NCBI GenBank assembly: GCA_030435675.1
Contig: CM059622.1
Location: 7,006,001 to 7,070,000 of the forward strand
DNA length: 64,000 nt
From: Steinernema hermaphroditum
Taxonomy: Eukaryota; Nematoda; Chromadorea; Rhabditida; Steinernematidae
Reading direction: 5' to 3'
Positions 1 through 11,739 of the stretch are shown here, in pieces (the stretch's first letter is position 1; every line of letters begins with the position of its first letter). The position numbers were made by a program, and so were the translations under genes. The notes beneath the pieces were generated by a model, which was given only the letters and a program-made list of their open reading frames with translations, searched no databases and was not told where the DNA came from.

Positions 1-1834
1 CACCTGTTCTGATTGAATATTTCCAGTCGCTTTTCCAGCGTCCCTGAAATCACTTCGTATCCCTTGTCGCCCGTGATCTCCGGAAGATCGATCGCGTCGA
101 GGCGCACTTTCAGTTCGTTCAGCTTCGATTCCGCCTCTCTCGATCGGTTGCCCAGTTCGTGCAACTTGTTCAGGATCTCAGCAAACGCTTCGGGCTGGGC
201 GGAGAAGGCAGCGTTTGCCGCCAGAAGGTCCTCGGGCAAGGTCATCTTGTCAGGCTCCGTGTCCACGTTGATCTCGTCCAGATTCAGTGCTCGGAAGTAT
301 TCCCTAAGACAGCGATTGATTCGAACAAAAATGAATAGGCTACGCACTCCAACTCGTCGTTCTTCTTGTTCACGCGATCCTCAATCTTCCTCTTCAAGTT
401 TGTCTTCTCTTCCTCATAAACGGACACAGCCCTTATCACGGAGACGGGAAGGAGCTGCGAGAAGAGATCGTCCCCGAGAACCGATCTATCTTGAGGATCG
501 AACGCGATCGGCTTCGTTAGCAGCTTCCCGCTTGGAATTTCGAGGTCTTCGAACTTGGGAATGCGTTCATGATAAATGAAATCGTTTTCTTTCGCCGCGT
601 TCTTCTGCCTGATACATCAAAATTAGCAGAGAAATTCAAAAATAAAGACTAACTTTCCAACGATAACTTCGAAGGCGAAAATCAGGGACTGTTTCATGCT
701 CTCGCGCTTGTCGTTCTTCCCGTCCTTCTCTGCAGCCTTGATGAAATCCAAAGCGAGGTTGTAGTGTGCCACGCGCACTCCCCACTTCTTCTCTTCGTCG
801 GCCTTCATTCCCAAATACAAATGTCCGATAGCTCCGTAGAGGTTTGACTTCACGCTACATGTTCTGACCCACTCCTAAGATGGTAGTATAGTATGGTGGT
901 ATATAGAAAGAGAAGAAGTGAGGCTACCTTGAAGCGCGAAGAAGAAACGACTTCACCAACGCTCGACTCATCCAGATGTTTTCTGCAGCATCTGTAGCTA
1001 TTCTGGAGGAAAAAGGCGATCGTCGCCACTGTCAACGGCTTCTTATGGTCAATCATACTCTTCTCCAAGAGACATTCTTGTGCTTGGTTCTGAAAATTTG
1101 TTCAGGTCCAGGTCACAAGCGGTTCATACCAGATACAGATTGATGTACCACGTCAGGATGGAGTGTTCGAAGTCCGTTGTGCCGAACTTCCCCAGATTCA
1201 TCTCATCGCGCATGTACTTCAGTGGCCATGCTGCCAGCTGGAAGTGCATGAACGCATTCTTGATGCTCTGAAACACTCCACATAAATCAGATATATTGAC
1301 TGTAACTTACGTCCAAATCAACTCTGGTCTCCACAGCGCCGAGGCTGGCATGGAAAGTGCCAATGTTGTAGAGAATGCATCCAAGCTCGAAGTTGACGTC
1401 TTCGAAAACGGCCGGAGTCGGCATCTCCATGATGCGATCGTACCAGGCGAAGGGCACTGCCACCGGGTCGTTCTCCTCCATCGGGAATCTCATCTTCACC
1501 ATCAGCATCTGTGCGTAGTACCTCTTCATCACGCACAGCGCTTCTGGATCGATCACATACTGACATATTCGCTGAAAGCACAATCGATCGTTGCCAGCAC
1601 TTCTCGCTCGCTCACCTTTCTGATCTCTTCTATCTCGGTTATGGCTGCATCGAACTGCGAAGGATCTGCCATGTAGTGATCGGCTATGTACTGAAAGGGA
1701 GAAAATGTGGAAGGACAGGCCAAGCAGTGCCCACCTGCTTGATTTTGGTGCGGAACTCCGGCTGCAGCTCGGCGGCGGACACCTTGATCTCCGCCACCAG
1801 CATCGGCACTCGCGAGATGCCCTCCATTCCGCTC
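1..1834 (-). CDS. ego-2: Bro1-domain protein, HD-PTP/PTPN23 type (EGO-2-like), 5' part
   Basis: The protein begins MEGISRVPM, like the start of HD-PTP Bro1 domains. It continues through recognisable Bro1 blocks: RFPMEEND and a CILYNIGTFHASLGAVETR segment, then QAQECLLEKSM, then GVRVAHYNLAL, then NDFIYHERIPKFEDLEI, then a coiled-coil V-domain start (LNKLHELGNRSREAESKLNEL). HD-PTP is an ESCRT-associated cargo-sorting adaptor at endosomes; C. elegans EGO-2 is the Bro1 member of this type. I read about eight exons: 1834-1735, 1690-1616, 1570-1311, 1267-1130, 1089-928, 875 to about 655, about 607 to about 345, and about 307-4. The junction near 607-655 is not resolved. The gene continues past the left edge (a CAG|GTG donor lies at positions 6-1), so any phosphatase-like tail is unseen. 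The ATG lies 7 nt after a TTTCAG acceptor, which fits trans-splicing or a 5' UTR intron. Family assignment is strong; the symbol rests on resemblance only. Confidence 0.85.
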
Positions 1835-3385
1835 CTGAAACAGAAAAGCTCAGCTAGCACGGCGAGAAATGTCTCCGCGTGGCGTCACAAACAGCTGATG
1901 ACATCGCCGTCCAGCTGGACGACGTGTGTGGCCCGAAGACGGCGTCGTCGTTAGACTCATTGTCTCGGGACACCGTTCGCGCACTCCTATTCAAGATTTC
2001 CGTCCCGACGGGTGATTTACGCGAAAAATCGAAACGCACACAGAGAGGCGCTCGGGGCGCTGGAACGGCCGTTGTGTGCAGCCCTGTGACGAGGAGACGA
2101 CGCGCACTGCGGCCGGAGAACACTTCGACGTCGAAGGTGACTCACTGTTGTGAGCAAGAACGATATGAAGTGCTGATATGGCTAAAGCCATGCAATGAGG
2201 CCCCGTGGCGCCAAAAAGTGCTGATTTCCCAATTGTATCTGACATCAGATTATTGAGGACTTTGTCAGTCTTGAAAGTCCGTCTCCCTTCTTGGAATCCA
2301 AACGTCCAATTTATCGTATTGATCAGAGATCTAAAAGCGATGCCTTATTCCGAGTAGGTAGCTGTCCCATCGACGTTATTTAGATTCCCAGCGCTCCTTT
2401 TCTGTGATGTGACGCTACTTACGATCGCTGATCCCGTTCCCTCGAGCACAGAAGTTCCAAAAACCAAAGTGGCTCCCAACCAAAGTGAATTCATCTTGTG
2501 TGTAGCATCGTTGGATGAATTTGGCCACGTCATCTCACGTGTCACTCCAGTAATACCTAGGTGACTTTTTTCGATGAGAAGATTTTAATCGCACACCTCT
2601 GACTAATGAATTCGACAATCGCGTTTCTCTCTCGATGATTTAGTGCTGAGTGGGCCTTGTGAATGACTGAGTCCTCCAGCCGTTGTCTGTCCAAAGGACC
2701 ATACGATTACAACACGACACAAGGTTCGATTGTAGAGCATAAGGGCTTCAGAAAGGCCAAAATTAACAGACGGAGTACATGGCATTCAGTTCTTGCCTGG
2801 CTTCTTGCTTGGGTGTACACGACGATCGTCTTCTCGACTGAGCTCACCCGGACGGCCGCGCCGAGGTCAGCGATTACGGCATCCAAAAGAAGCATCTGAG
2901 GAACGGCCACGGCTACTAGGGAATGCGACAAACGGTTCAAGGAATCCCTAGCGTGCGAACATACACCCGTTTCCAGCGGACGGTCGCTATTCAGATTTTC
3001 GCGTGAGGATTAGGTAACAAACAAAAGTCACACATTCCACATCAAAACGAAGGAAATTAGGGCGCTGTACTTTTATTTTTCCTTCCAGATTCTGTTTCGT
3101 GCGATACTTTCATGTGTACCAATTTTAGCAGTTGCAAAGGACAGTTTGAGTGTCCCTTTGTAAGAAATAGTAAATCTCGTTTGTGAATCGACGTTTTTAT
3201 ATATGCTGGGTTGGTGTATGAAAAAATGCGATATAAGTTGTAATATGTGTAAACACTACGTATGGTCGAAGACTCGAATGCGTCAAGAACTCTAGAGGCT
3301 CGGGGAACATTTCTCCCAGTGCAATGTATGTTTCGTTGCTGCGCACAACTGTTATCCACACAACAAGTGACGCTAGTATTTCACT
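1835..3385. other. intergenic, no gene seen
   Basis: Short open frames occur on both strands here, but none has a start, splice sites and a recognisable product. The upstream side of the Bro1 gene (about 1835-2100) is GC-rich and probably includes its promoter or trans-splice outron. Confidence 0.5.
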
Positions 3386-4322
3386 CTATCGGGTGGTTTG
3401 GCCTTTTCCAGAGAGCGATACCACACTCACTGCTGTCCTCTGCAGCTTCTGTTTCCGCCGGAGGGCGAACACCGTGAAGCAGCACGTGAGGAACACGTGA
3501 AGAGAGAGCAGAAACGTGTAGTACATCGCCATTCGCAGAATCCAGGGTACGGGCCGGTCCGAGAGGATCTGATTTCCTCGGTACGAGATCTTCGGAAACA
3601 TGCAGAACAACGTCTGGGAGAATATCAAGAAGAGGGTTATGTGGTTCGCCTAAAACAGCCGATGTCACCCCGGAAGTGTACCCCTCACCCACCCTGATAA
3701 CGTGTTGCTTCACGGACTTGCCCCTCTGGCGCTTGGCAAAGCGCTGATACTGGAAGCAGAAGACAACGTGTAGGGCGCATTCTACAAGTAGACCGATGTC
3801 GAAGATCAGAATGATGTAGTTGCGGATCATGTCGGTCGAAGCGATCGTCTTCGGGCCATAAGGAAGGACCAGAAAGCTGATGAGCATGACTAGGGCGTTG
3901 ATGGTGCAGAGGAAGCCGGCCAAGAAGCAGATCTTCTTGCTCAGCCTCATGTGCGAGTAGCTCACGGGACAGGCCATGACGAAAAATCTGTCCAACGCCA
4001 GGGTGAGTCCAGTGATATAGATGAAGTTGGTCGACAGCTGGACGACAGTGTAGTACCACTGCCCGAATCTGCTCACGTCGACGAATGTGTAGCGGAACTT
4101 CGGGTTGTTTTCGCCGATTATTTTCACAATCGAGTCGAATGCATGGAGAATACTGTAGAGCGCACATGAGGTCAAGTAGATCAGCAACGTGCCAATAAAA
4201 CTGGATGTCTTTCGTTGTTTGAAGTAAGGTACGAAGGCGACTAAGGCGACAAGAGAGGAAGCGACGTTTAGGGCTGCTTCCGAGTAGGCTTTCGCTGTTA
4301 TCTCGAATACAGAAATGTCCAT
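3386..4322 (-). CDS. 7TM chemoreceptor-like protein, group A (receptor 1)
   Basis: Two exons, 4322-3693 and 3649-3386, give a 297-residue protein. Hydrophobic segments lie at about 17-34, 43-66, 90-115, 130-154 and 167-192 in exon 1; two more lie in exon 2. The TM3 end reads LTLALDRFFVMACP (Asp-Arg at 111-112). Exon 2 opens ANHITLFLIFSQTLFCMFPK, which is TM6 in this family. The 43-nt intron has an AGG|GTGGGT donor and a TTTTAG acceptor. A TATAAA box at 4358-4353 lies 31 nt before the ATG, so the leader would be only a few bases. Presumed role is sensory G-protein signalling at the plasma membrane or cilium; the ligand is unknown. Named receptor class not determined. Confidence 0.85.
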
Positions 4323-5503
4323 CGATCTGAAGAAAATAGTGAGGGAGACTAGTTTATAATGGATAGACCAAAAAGATCGTGAGAACTTTCGTGTGACGGG
4401 CGGCGGACAGCTGGGGACAATAATGCATCACGAGGACACGTTTCCTGAGACATTTCAGCAAACAGAGGTCCCTAAAAAAGACCAGAATTTGGACTTCATA
4501 GAGAGCATTTGAGAAGCCGTTAAACTGAATCCGAAAATGGGTTGAAATTGCCTCGCATCTCTAATGTTCGACATTTCTGGATGTCTATGTGGTTACTTTC
4601 ACATGAACTATGCAACGATTAGTTGGTACTCTACTCTACTCCGAAAGTACGATATACCCACACCACAAAATGACGATTTTTGAAATTCAGAAGAGAGCTC
4701 TAAAAAGCAGCGTGCGCCTTAAATCTCGAATTCTATCAAAGACCATGAAGTGAATGCACAAATGGAGGCTAATTAATTGCACTGAACGCCTAACATAGGT
4801 GGCAAAAAGAGATCAAAGCCAGAAGGTGAGAACTTCAGCAACACCACAAATTCCGTGAACGCAGAAGATTGATGTTGTTTAGTGTATTTTGAAGTTCGAG
4901 AGTCGCACGATTGCGTGCTGCACGAAACGTCACGAAACATGCATTCTAATTGCGCTTTGAAATTTTAGCGATATGATCTAAAGAAACGACTTTACAGACG
5001 ACCATATTTAAAGTGAGATTTACACAATTTGTACGGCAAAGAACGACCGCTGGAATGGACGAGTGAACAAGTCGACCGATCGCTGAGGACCATAGAGCAT
5101 TTGCAAGGATTGCATCAATCAGTGCTGATCGGTCATTTTCGCCTCTTTCAATAATTTTAAAAAGATCTTGTAAAGGAGAAAAGGTGAAAACCACGAGAAA
5201 TTTTAAGCCGCTAAATGTCAACTTGTGCCATGTCAGTTGATTCTGATCTGCGGTACTGTCTTCATTTCTTCCACCGAAAAGAGGATAGAGTTAATGGAGT
5301 GGGAACTGCTGGAGTTGATAGACTGGGCACTGACACTGGGTGTTTGAAATGTTTGGGTTGTAAACGGACTGCGACGTTCTCTCAGAAAATTCTCTGTTTC
5401 ATATTTTGGCTTATATCTTGTCAACGATGTGTTTGCGTCTTCCAAGTGATGCAGAATGCTCGAAAAAAAAAGGAAAAGAAAAGAACCTTAGAGCCAAAAA
5501 GAT
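4323..5503. other. intergenic, AT-rich
   Basis: Holds the promoter side of receptor 1 (TATA at 4358-4353). Beyond that I see no gene or clear repeat. Confidence 0.4.
5496..5500 (-). terminator. Pol III T-run terminator
   Basis: Five consecutive T on the minus strand start 4 nt after the initiator tRNA; a longer T run follows at about 5471-5464. Confidence 0.6.
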
Positions 5504-5575
5504 TAGCAGCGAGTGGTTTCGATCCACCGACCTCTGGGTTATGGGCCCAGCACGCTTCCACTGCGCCACGCTGCT
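5504..5575 (-). tRNA. initiator tRNA-Met (CAU)
   Basis: On the minus strand a 72-nt cloverleaf reads AGCAGCG at the 5' acceptor strand and CGCTGCT at the 3' strand, followed by discriminator A. The anticodon arm is CTGGGC-CCATAAC-CCAG with anticodon CAT. The three G:C pairs at the base of the anticodon stem, the terminal A1:U72 pair and GATCGAAA in place of a T-psi-C loop are hallmarks of the eukaryotic initiator tRNA. There is no intron. A run of five T (minus strand, 5500-5496) just downstream fits a Pol III terminator. Confidence 0.93.
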
Positions 5576-5846
5576 GTCATTCTGACTGCGATCGATCCAT
5601 ATGAAGAGGTCCGTGAAAGCTAGTATCTACCGCTCTCATTACTGTACACATTAAATACTCGCAAGCGTAGTTTCAAAATTTTGGCCCCTTTCTTTCAACG
5701 GGTCGGCGGCATTTTTGGTTCGATTCATGTGAGTATATGTTAGTAGTTGTTCGGGTTCTAGAGTCGTCGAATGAACAGTTTCCCTACAACACCGCGATAA
5801 AACTCCGTCATCATTTACTGTACAATGGGGATATAAAAGCGCATTA

Positions 5847-6807
5847 TCAGGAACTAGTGCGGCGCTGAGTCGCGGAAAGCGAATTCGTGATGACACTGAT
5901 GGTTGCGTTCTTCTTCTTGGATCGACGTCGGAGGGTGAAGAGAATGAAGGCACATGAGAGAAACACGTGGATCGTCAAGTAGAACGAGTAGTAGATGGCG
6001 ATCTTGTTGATCCAGGAAATCTTCGAGCTGAAGAACAACTCGTTGATTTTGTGGAGGATCTTGGGAACTAGGCAGAATAGAGTTTGCGTCGCCACTTGGA
6101 ACAGAGTGATGTGGTTCGCCTGAATGTGTAAATGTGTACTGTAGGAAAGCTCTCCGGAGGGGCTCACGCACCTTCAGGATGTGCTGCTTGACATGCCTGC
6201 TCCTTCGCCTGCTCATGAAGTCGCGGTACTTGGCGCAGAACAAAACATGGAGGACGAACTCGAAGAGCACGACAACGTTGTAAACATTGCCAATGGCCTT
6301 CAGGACCAAAGTAGTCGATGGTCTCCTATCACCATCGTACTCAAACATCAAGTTGGTCATGATCGAAACGATCGCAGTCGCTCCGCAGAGTAAGCCGGCC
6401 GCAACACATATCTTGGCGCTCACATTTGAAGTGGAATATTTGAGCGGAAAACTCATGACACAGAATCTGTCCAGGGCGAGGGCAATTCCTCCCACATAGG
6501 TGAAGTTTGTGGAGAGCACTTTGAAGATCGTAAACCACTGAGCAATCGGATAAGTGGACTTGTCAAGGAACCAGTCCATATCGGTGTGAATCGCGGCTAT
6601 TCTGGCCACGGAGTCCACGGCGTGGAAGATACTGTAGAAGGCGCAGGAAGCGATGAAGACAAGAAGGTTCCCGATGAAGTTCGTGTGTTTTCGATGGGCC
6701 AAGTAGGACAGAAACGCTGTGACACTTATTGCAGCGCAGATGGCATTCAGAGACACCTCAAAATAGGGACGCAGCTTCAGCTCCATGGGCGACATCGCGG
6801 AAGCCAT
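5847..6807 (-). CDS. 7TM chemoreceptor-like protein, group A (receptor 2)
   Basis: Exons 6807-6172 and 6119-5847 give 302 residues. The start chosen is the ATG beginning MASAMSPMELK, because a CTATTTTAG acceptor sits about 16 nt upstream; an in-frame ATG at 6837 would lie before that acceptor. TM2 contains FIGNLLVFIASCAFYSIFHA, TM3 ends GGIALALDRFCVMSFPLKY, and exon 2 begins ANHITLFQVATQTLFCLVPK. The last membrane segment contains YYSFYLTIHVFLSC and is followed by a basic tail. The intron is 52 nt (AAG|GTGCGT to TTCAG). It is closest by eye to receptor 1, and the two flank the initiator tRNA. Presumed chemosensory GPCR; ligand unknown. Confidence 0.85.
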
Positions 6808-6837
6808 TCTCCACGAGAGCAACCTAAAATAGTCCAT

Positions 6838-8771
6838 TTCACAGGGCCGTGCTCATGGGAACTCGTGCACGAAAGAAGTACAAAACGCTCGCGAAAACGG
6901 AGCAGAATTAGCGGAAGCGAACGCTCAAAGTACGAATTCGGAATTATGGGAAAAAGTTGTTTCTGGAGGGAAGGGTAGCCGACGGGATTAAAATAGTGAT
7001 GTGAGGAGGGGGTAGGAGGAAGCGCCGGAAGACAAAGAGCGTTGAAGACACAGAGGTAATGAGCCGGCTCTATTTGAACGGCATGTATTAGCGTTGCCCA
7101 ATAGGTCACTAGAGGCGGAAACCCCAAGGGAGTGCGGACATGAGCTGGAGAGCGAGGGTGTGAGGCAGACGCCACGAATGCACAGGAGACCGAGAGTATC
7201 GGATGAGTGAGTCAATGTCGAAGGCGACACACTTGGCACGACCCTATTAGCGAAGATTCCAGTAATTAGCCGGCAAACAAAGGAACATTAGCACGGTTGC
7301 CCGCACCTAGGCGCAAACAGAAAGTGCCCCAGTCCGACGAGCTAACAGCGTGGAGTCAAAACAACCGTCCTAAATATGTAAATGTTTTTCTGGGATTACC
7401 TATTTTCGCACATTCTTCTGGGAGTCCGCGTTTAGAAGCACGCATGTCACAAGATCTCTGGTTCCTTCTTCCTGAACGATGAGAGCTGAACGTTCGGTGA
7501 GCCAGAAGGCGAAGTAGCCGCTCGCAGGTGATCGCTTAGGTCGTTAATTCAACTACTGGCCAATTACTCTCCATAAAACAGCTTCTATTTTATGCTGATG
7601 ATCGTGTATAGTGCAGATGGGTGATTGTCAAGTAGGAAAGGGCGTCACTAACGCGCTTACACTTAGAGAACACTTATATAATTTTCGCGCAGAATATTGT
7701 GGAAGAGATGACTGAAAGGCTGATGATATATTATTCTGTTGTGGAGCGGCTTCAAATACAGCTGCCGTGGAAAACAAAGAAAAACGGCTACAATTACATA
7801 ATTGAGGCCAATATTCAATTCCATTCGGAATCATTTCTCGTTGTTATAGTCACAAGCAGGTGTAAGAAAGAGTTATGTCTGACAGAAGAAGAATGGTCGA
7901 GCAAACAGCAGTGAAAAACAGGACTAAAACATTTCCGGACCTCTTTAAAAAGAGTTTTCTGTGCTCGGAACTATCACTTCTCTCCTGTGCCCCAGGCAGA
8001 CAAGATGCAGAGCTGCTGTGTGAACATAGATTTGAAAATAGATAAATTCACCGTTCCAAGTACACGCCTACAGTATATATAGTCGGATTTAAAAATTGGT
8101 GACATTTTTCGATTTGATCCCACCACACCATTTTTTGCGCGCGCCACGCCAGCATTGTGTGTGGTTATCCATTTTACAATGGGAAATCGTGAATTTCGCA
8201 AATCGTCTGCAAGTTTGGACACTTTTGATGGGAATATCACACGAATCTCAGAATTATACAAGCAAATCGATATTCCCCGGTTAATTGTGAGTCGACTGAG
8301 CCCAAAATTGTGGGAATTGAACGCGTGCACGAGAAGTGATGTTCATTTTCATCTCCAGGTGCCGAAATATCAATGCACAGATGCACAGTTTTTGAGGTGA
8401 TCCGCCGGTTTTTTTGGAAGTATAGCACATGATCTTGAAGAGTGATTAGAGTTCAAGATTCTCAAAAGATCAAAAGACTGTAATAATTCTATAAGATATA
8501 CGAATAACTCCCAAGAGCACTGACCCTTCTTTGCGACCTTTTCAAGAAATCATAACTTTTTCACATCAAGATGTGTTTTGTTTTCACATCGTATCGTATT
8601 TCGAATCCAAAGCGAATCCTCGTGCCACGAAATACGAAATATGAAATAAATTCTGACTATTCATTTGAATATGGGTAAAATGTATGTGTGCATGCTATTT
8701 CACAAACATTGAAATGTTGCCCCGTTTTCAATGCTCCAATATTACACGTTTATTTCATCTATTTAAATTTG
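6838..8771. other. intergenic, no gene seen
   Basis: Contains only short scattered open frames. One at 8155-8397 (plus) has an ordinary composition but no recognised homologue and no flanking splice sites, so it is not called. Confidence 0.4.
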
Positions 8772-9697
8772 CTACTTCTGTGAATTCGTTGGCGATCTCT
8801 GGAAACTGGATGACGCCACATGGATCGATCTCTGTTTTGATTTTTGATAATTTTTGTAAACGGCGAACGAAATAATTGTGAAAACGCTGACGGAGAAGAT
8901 GAGTTGGTAATAGATGGTGATTACGAGGATCCAATACACTCTGTATGCATAGAACGATGAGTTTATTCTGTTGAGCACTTTGGGGACCACACAGAGTACG
9001 GTAGTGCATATGCTCTGGACCAGGGTCACTTGGTTCACCTAAAACGAGCTCTGTTCGCCATTCTCCAAAAGCCCGTAGTTACCCTCAGATTGTGTCCGCG
9101 TTTGATCTGCGCGTTTCCTTGACTTCTCATGAAACGGTAGTACTTGACACAGAAGAGGAAGTGGAGCAGAAGCTCCACTGGCACCACGACGTCGTAGACG
9201 ATCCCGATCGTCCTGAGCGCCTCTCGGGTAGAGAAGCCGTTCTTCTGCTGAACCCAAGGACACGTGAGATGGGTGACCAACAGGTAGCAGAAGGAGAGGA
9301 CGCAGGCTGTCAGCGCCACTGTGCACAGTCGTGCACTTATCCTCCACCTTGTGAACTGCAGTGGAAAGACCATAAGAAGGAGTCTGTCCAGCGCCAGAAT
9401 CGCTCCGGAGACGTAAATGAAGTTCATGGACGATGTGGTGAAGATGAAGAACCACTGTCCCTCGAGAAATGTGGTCTCGAGCAAGTAGGGTCTGATGAGT
9501 CCTCGAAGGACCAAGATTCGAATTAGAGACTCGACCGAGGCGAGAATGCTATAGAAGGCGCAAGTGGAGACAAACAGCAGAAGCGTTGCCACGAATCCTC
9601 CTTGCTTTCGGAAGAAAGGGACCAAGGCACAGCAGGAGGCTACGGTAGCGCCGACGTTGATAGCAAACTCGATTTTGGAACGAACTCTGTCCTCCAT
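8772..9697 (-). CDS. 7TM chemoreceptor-like protein, group A (receptor 3)
   Basis: Exons 9697-9083 and 9038-8772 give 293 residues. The ATG begins MEDRVRSKIEF; a TATATA box at 9741-9736 about 40 nt upstream supports this start over longer open frame. TM2 has LLLFVSTCAFYSIL, TM3 ends SGAILALDRLLLMVFPLQF, and TM5 has PVELLLHFLFCVKYYRF. Exon 2 starts VNQVTLVQSICTTVLCVVPK, so the usual Gln-Thr of TM6 is replaced by Cys-Thr. The intron is 44 nt with a TTTTAG acceptor. It is more divergent than receptors 1 and 2 but has the same architecture. Confidence 0.83.
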
Positions 9698-9735
9698 AGA
9701 AGGCGACTTCGAAACACCAGCGCTAAACAGGCAAC

Positions 9736-9741
9736 TATATA
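9736..9741 (-). promoter_or_regulatory. TATA-like box of receptor 3
   Basis: CTTATATAG on the minus strand, about 40 nt before the chosen ATG. The spacing predicts a leader of roughly 10 nt. Confidence 0.5.
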
Positions 9742-10152
9742 AGCTTTCAGGAGATCGTACTCCCACGTCAATCTGGCGACAATTTCCGGGTTTCTGATAC
9801 AACGATAAAACAGAATGACGATAGGCGCGGGTTTTCACATCTGTATGTGAGCGGAGAAACCTACAAAGCGGCAAATCTAATAACTGGCACGTTCCACAGA
9901 AAAAATCACACGTGTTGTCCTTTCACCTGTGCATCAAAAATTGCTCAGGAAGTGCAAATGTCCTTTATTTTTGTACTGTGGAGCACACAAAATTGATTTT
10001 CAGCCGCATCGACTGGAAAATCCAAACTGTAGCTAATAGAGCCACTTAAAAGTTTAAAGCACGTTGTCCTAGTAAACATGAAAAAGCTACGATAAGCTTT
10101 AAAAAAAGCTCTTTATTTTCATGTTTATTAGGAGTCACGAGCATACCATTAC

Positions 10153-11357
10153 CTAGAGGTCATGACCGTTATACCCGGATTGGTCGTCGACGAAGTTCTT
10201 CCTGAAGCCGACTCCATACGCGTCTTCCTTCTTTTCCAGTGGGTTGAGCAGATAGAACCTCATCGTTTTATCGCGAGCCACCACAAGAACAGCTGCCCGA
10301 TTCTTCTGAATGTACCCAACGTGAGAGTAGAAGGTCACAACAGTAGGCTTACGAGAGTCGTGTCGTACATGGGTGCGGAGAAGATTGTGACGAGTTTGCG
10401 GTTGGCGAAAAATCCGTATCCGTTGCGCATGACTTGATGGCCGCGGACGATCAAGTCGAGCTTGAGCTTGTGGCACGTCTTGTACACGATATCCTCGCCG
10501 AATATGACGCTCACTTCGCGCAGTTTGTTGGGAGCGAAACCCTGCGAATCGAGCGCAGGATCGGCCCAGAGAAGATCTTGGACGAGAGACTGGTCGCCCA
10601 CCACAAACTGTGGCAATTCGATCTGAAACAGAAGATTTAAAAATGCTGCATGACTGTATCTTACGTTGCGCAAATCATCCAAAGAGTTGAGATGTGGGCT
10701 AAGGCCACCATGCATGCACAAAATCTTTTCGCTGACCAAAGCGGCGAGCGGGAGGTAGCCGAAGAGGTCGTTGAACTCCTTGAAGATGCCAAGAGCAAGT
10801 CCATAGGGGAAACGCTTTTCCAGTTCCGCCCAGAAGCCGTACTCCTTGTTGATGAACTCCTGCTCGTGATTGCCGCGCAACAAGAAAATCTGCAAAGAAA
10901 GTTGAGGACTAGTCACTATGAATCGTTTACTTTGTTGGGGAAGGCGATCTTGAGTCCGAGAAGGCAACAGATAACCTCCAACGACTGCGGACCGCGGTCT
11001 ACATAATCCCCCAAAAAAAGATAGCGCGTTCGGTTTGCAGGCATACCACATGCGTTGAAAATTCGGTGGAGATCTTGGTATTGTCCATGTATGTCGCCAA
11101 CGATATTTACCTGAAAAAAATCTGGAAAATTACAATCAGTATACAGTGTCGTACCGGGTGGCGCACTTCGATAAGTGCTTTCTCGTCCGCCATCACCATT
11201 CGCACGCGTCCGATTAGCCATTTCAGTTCTTCCAGTTCATAGGTCACCTTAGGAAGAAGAATAATTTCGAAAAGAAAGCGCGCCAAGAACTCACCGATGA
11301 CTTGTAGTCTCTGTGCTTCGAGAGGAACGTTCTGATGTCATACTGCTGACCAGACAT
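10153..11357 (-). CDS. PP1-like serine/threonine phosphatase catalytic subunit
   Basis: Six exons (11357-11295, 11247-11155, 11110-10931, 10889-10665, 10622-10353, 10305-10153) sum to one frame of 327 residues, the size of a PP1 catalytic core. The PPP motifs are present: GDIHGQ, GDYVDRG, RGNHE, MHGGLSP, LIVRGHQ and FSAPMYD. These supply the metal ligands and the catalytic His. After FSAP the usual NYCGEF becomes MYDTTL, so the Cys that covalently binds microcystin in PP1 is replaced by Asp. The C-terminal strand ends [10 protein letters not shown], matching the PP1 core end. It is head-to-head with the TTBKL kinase at 11740, with 382 bp between the ATGs. Nematode genomes carry many sperm-enriched divergent PP1s, a likely setting here but not shown by sequence. 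Confidence 0.9.
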
Positions 11358-11739
11358 CACTCCGAGTTGCCAGTGAAAGTGAAATGGCCATGTGGGCGTT
11401 TTCGACCTGTCTGAGAGTCGACTAGACGTTCTAGAATATCGCGAGACTGGTTGTACGCGTTGGCAGAGTGGCGACTCTATGTGATTTCATGATGGTTTTC
11501 TGATGTATCTTTTACAATGCGCGATCGCTCCGAGTCATTCACATCCCGGGCTGCACCACACACGAAGAAGAAGATCACGTCTACTGAAGTACGTGTACGA
11601 CTGCGTTTCCTGTGCCCTTCGTCTGTCTAGAGTCTAGACTATAGACTTTCAGAAAATCCGTACAAAAAGTCGTTAAAAGGCGGCGGCCCCTGCTCGCGCC
11701 CTCATTTCTGCATTCGAGCCTCCGGCAACCGCACCACCG
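11358..11739. promoter_or_regulatory. shared divergent promoter region of phosphatase and kinase
   Basis: The 382-bp gap between the two divergent ATGs must hold both 5' regions. No convincing TATA box or operator is visible; the assignment rests on gene orientation alone. Confidence 0.35.
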
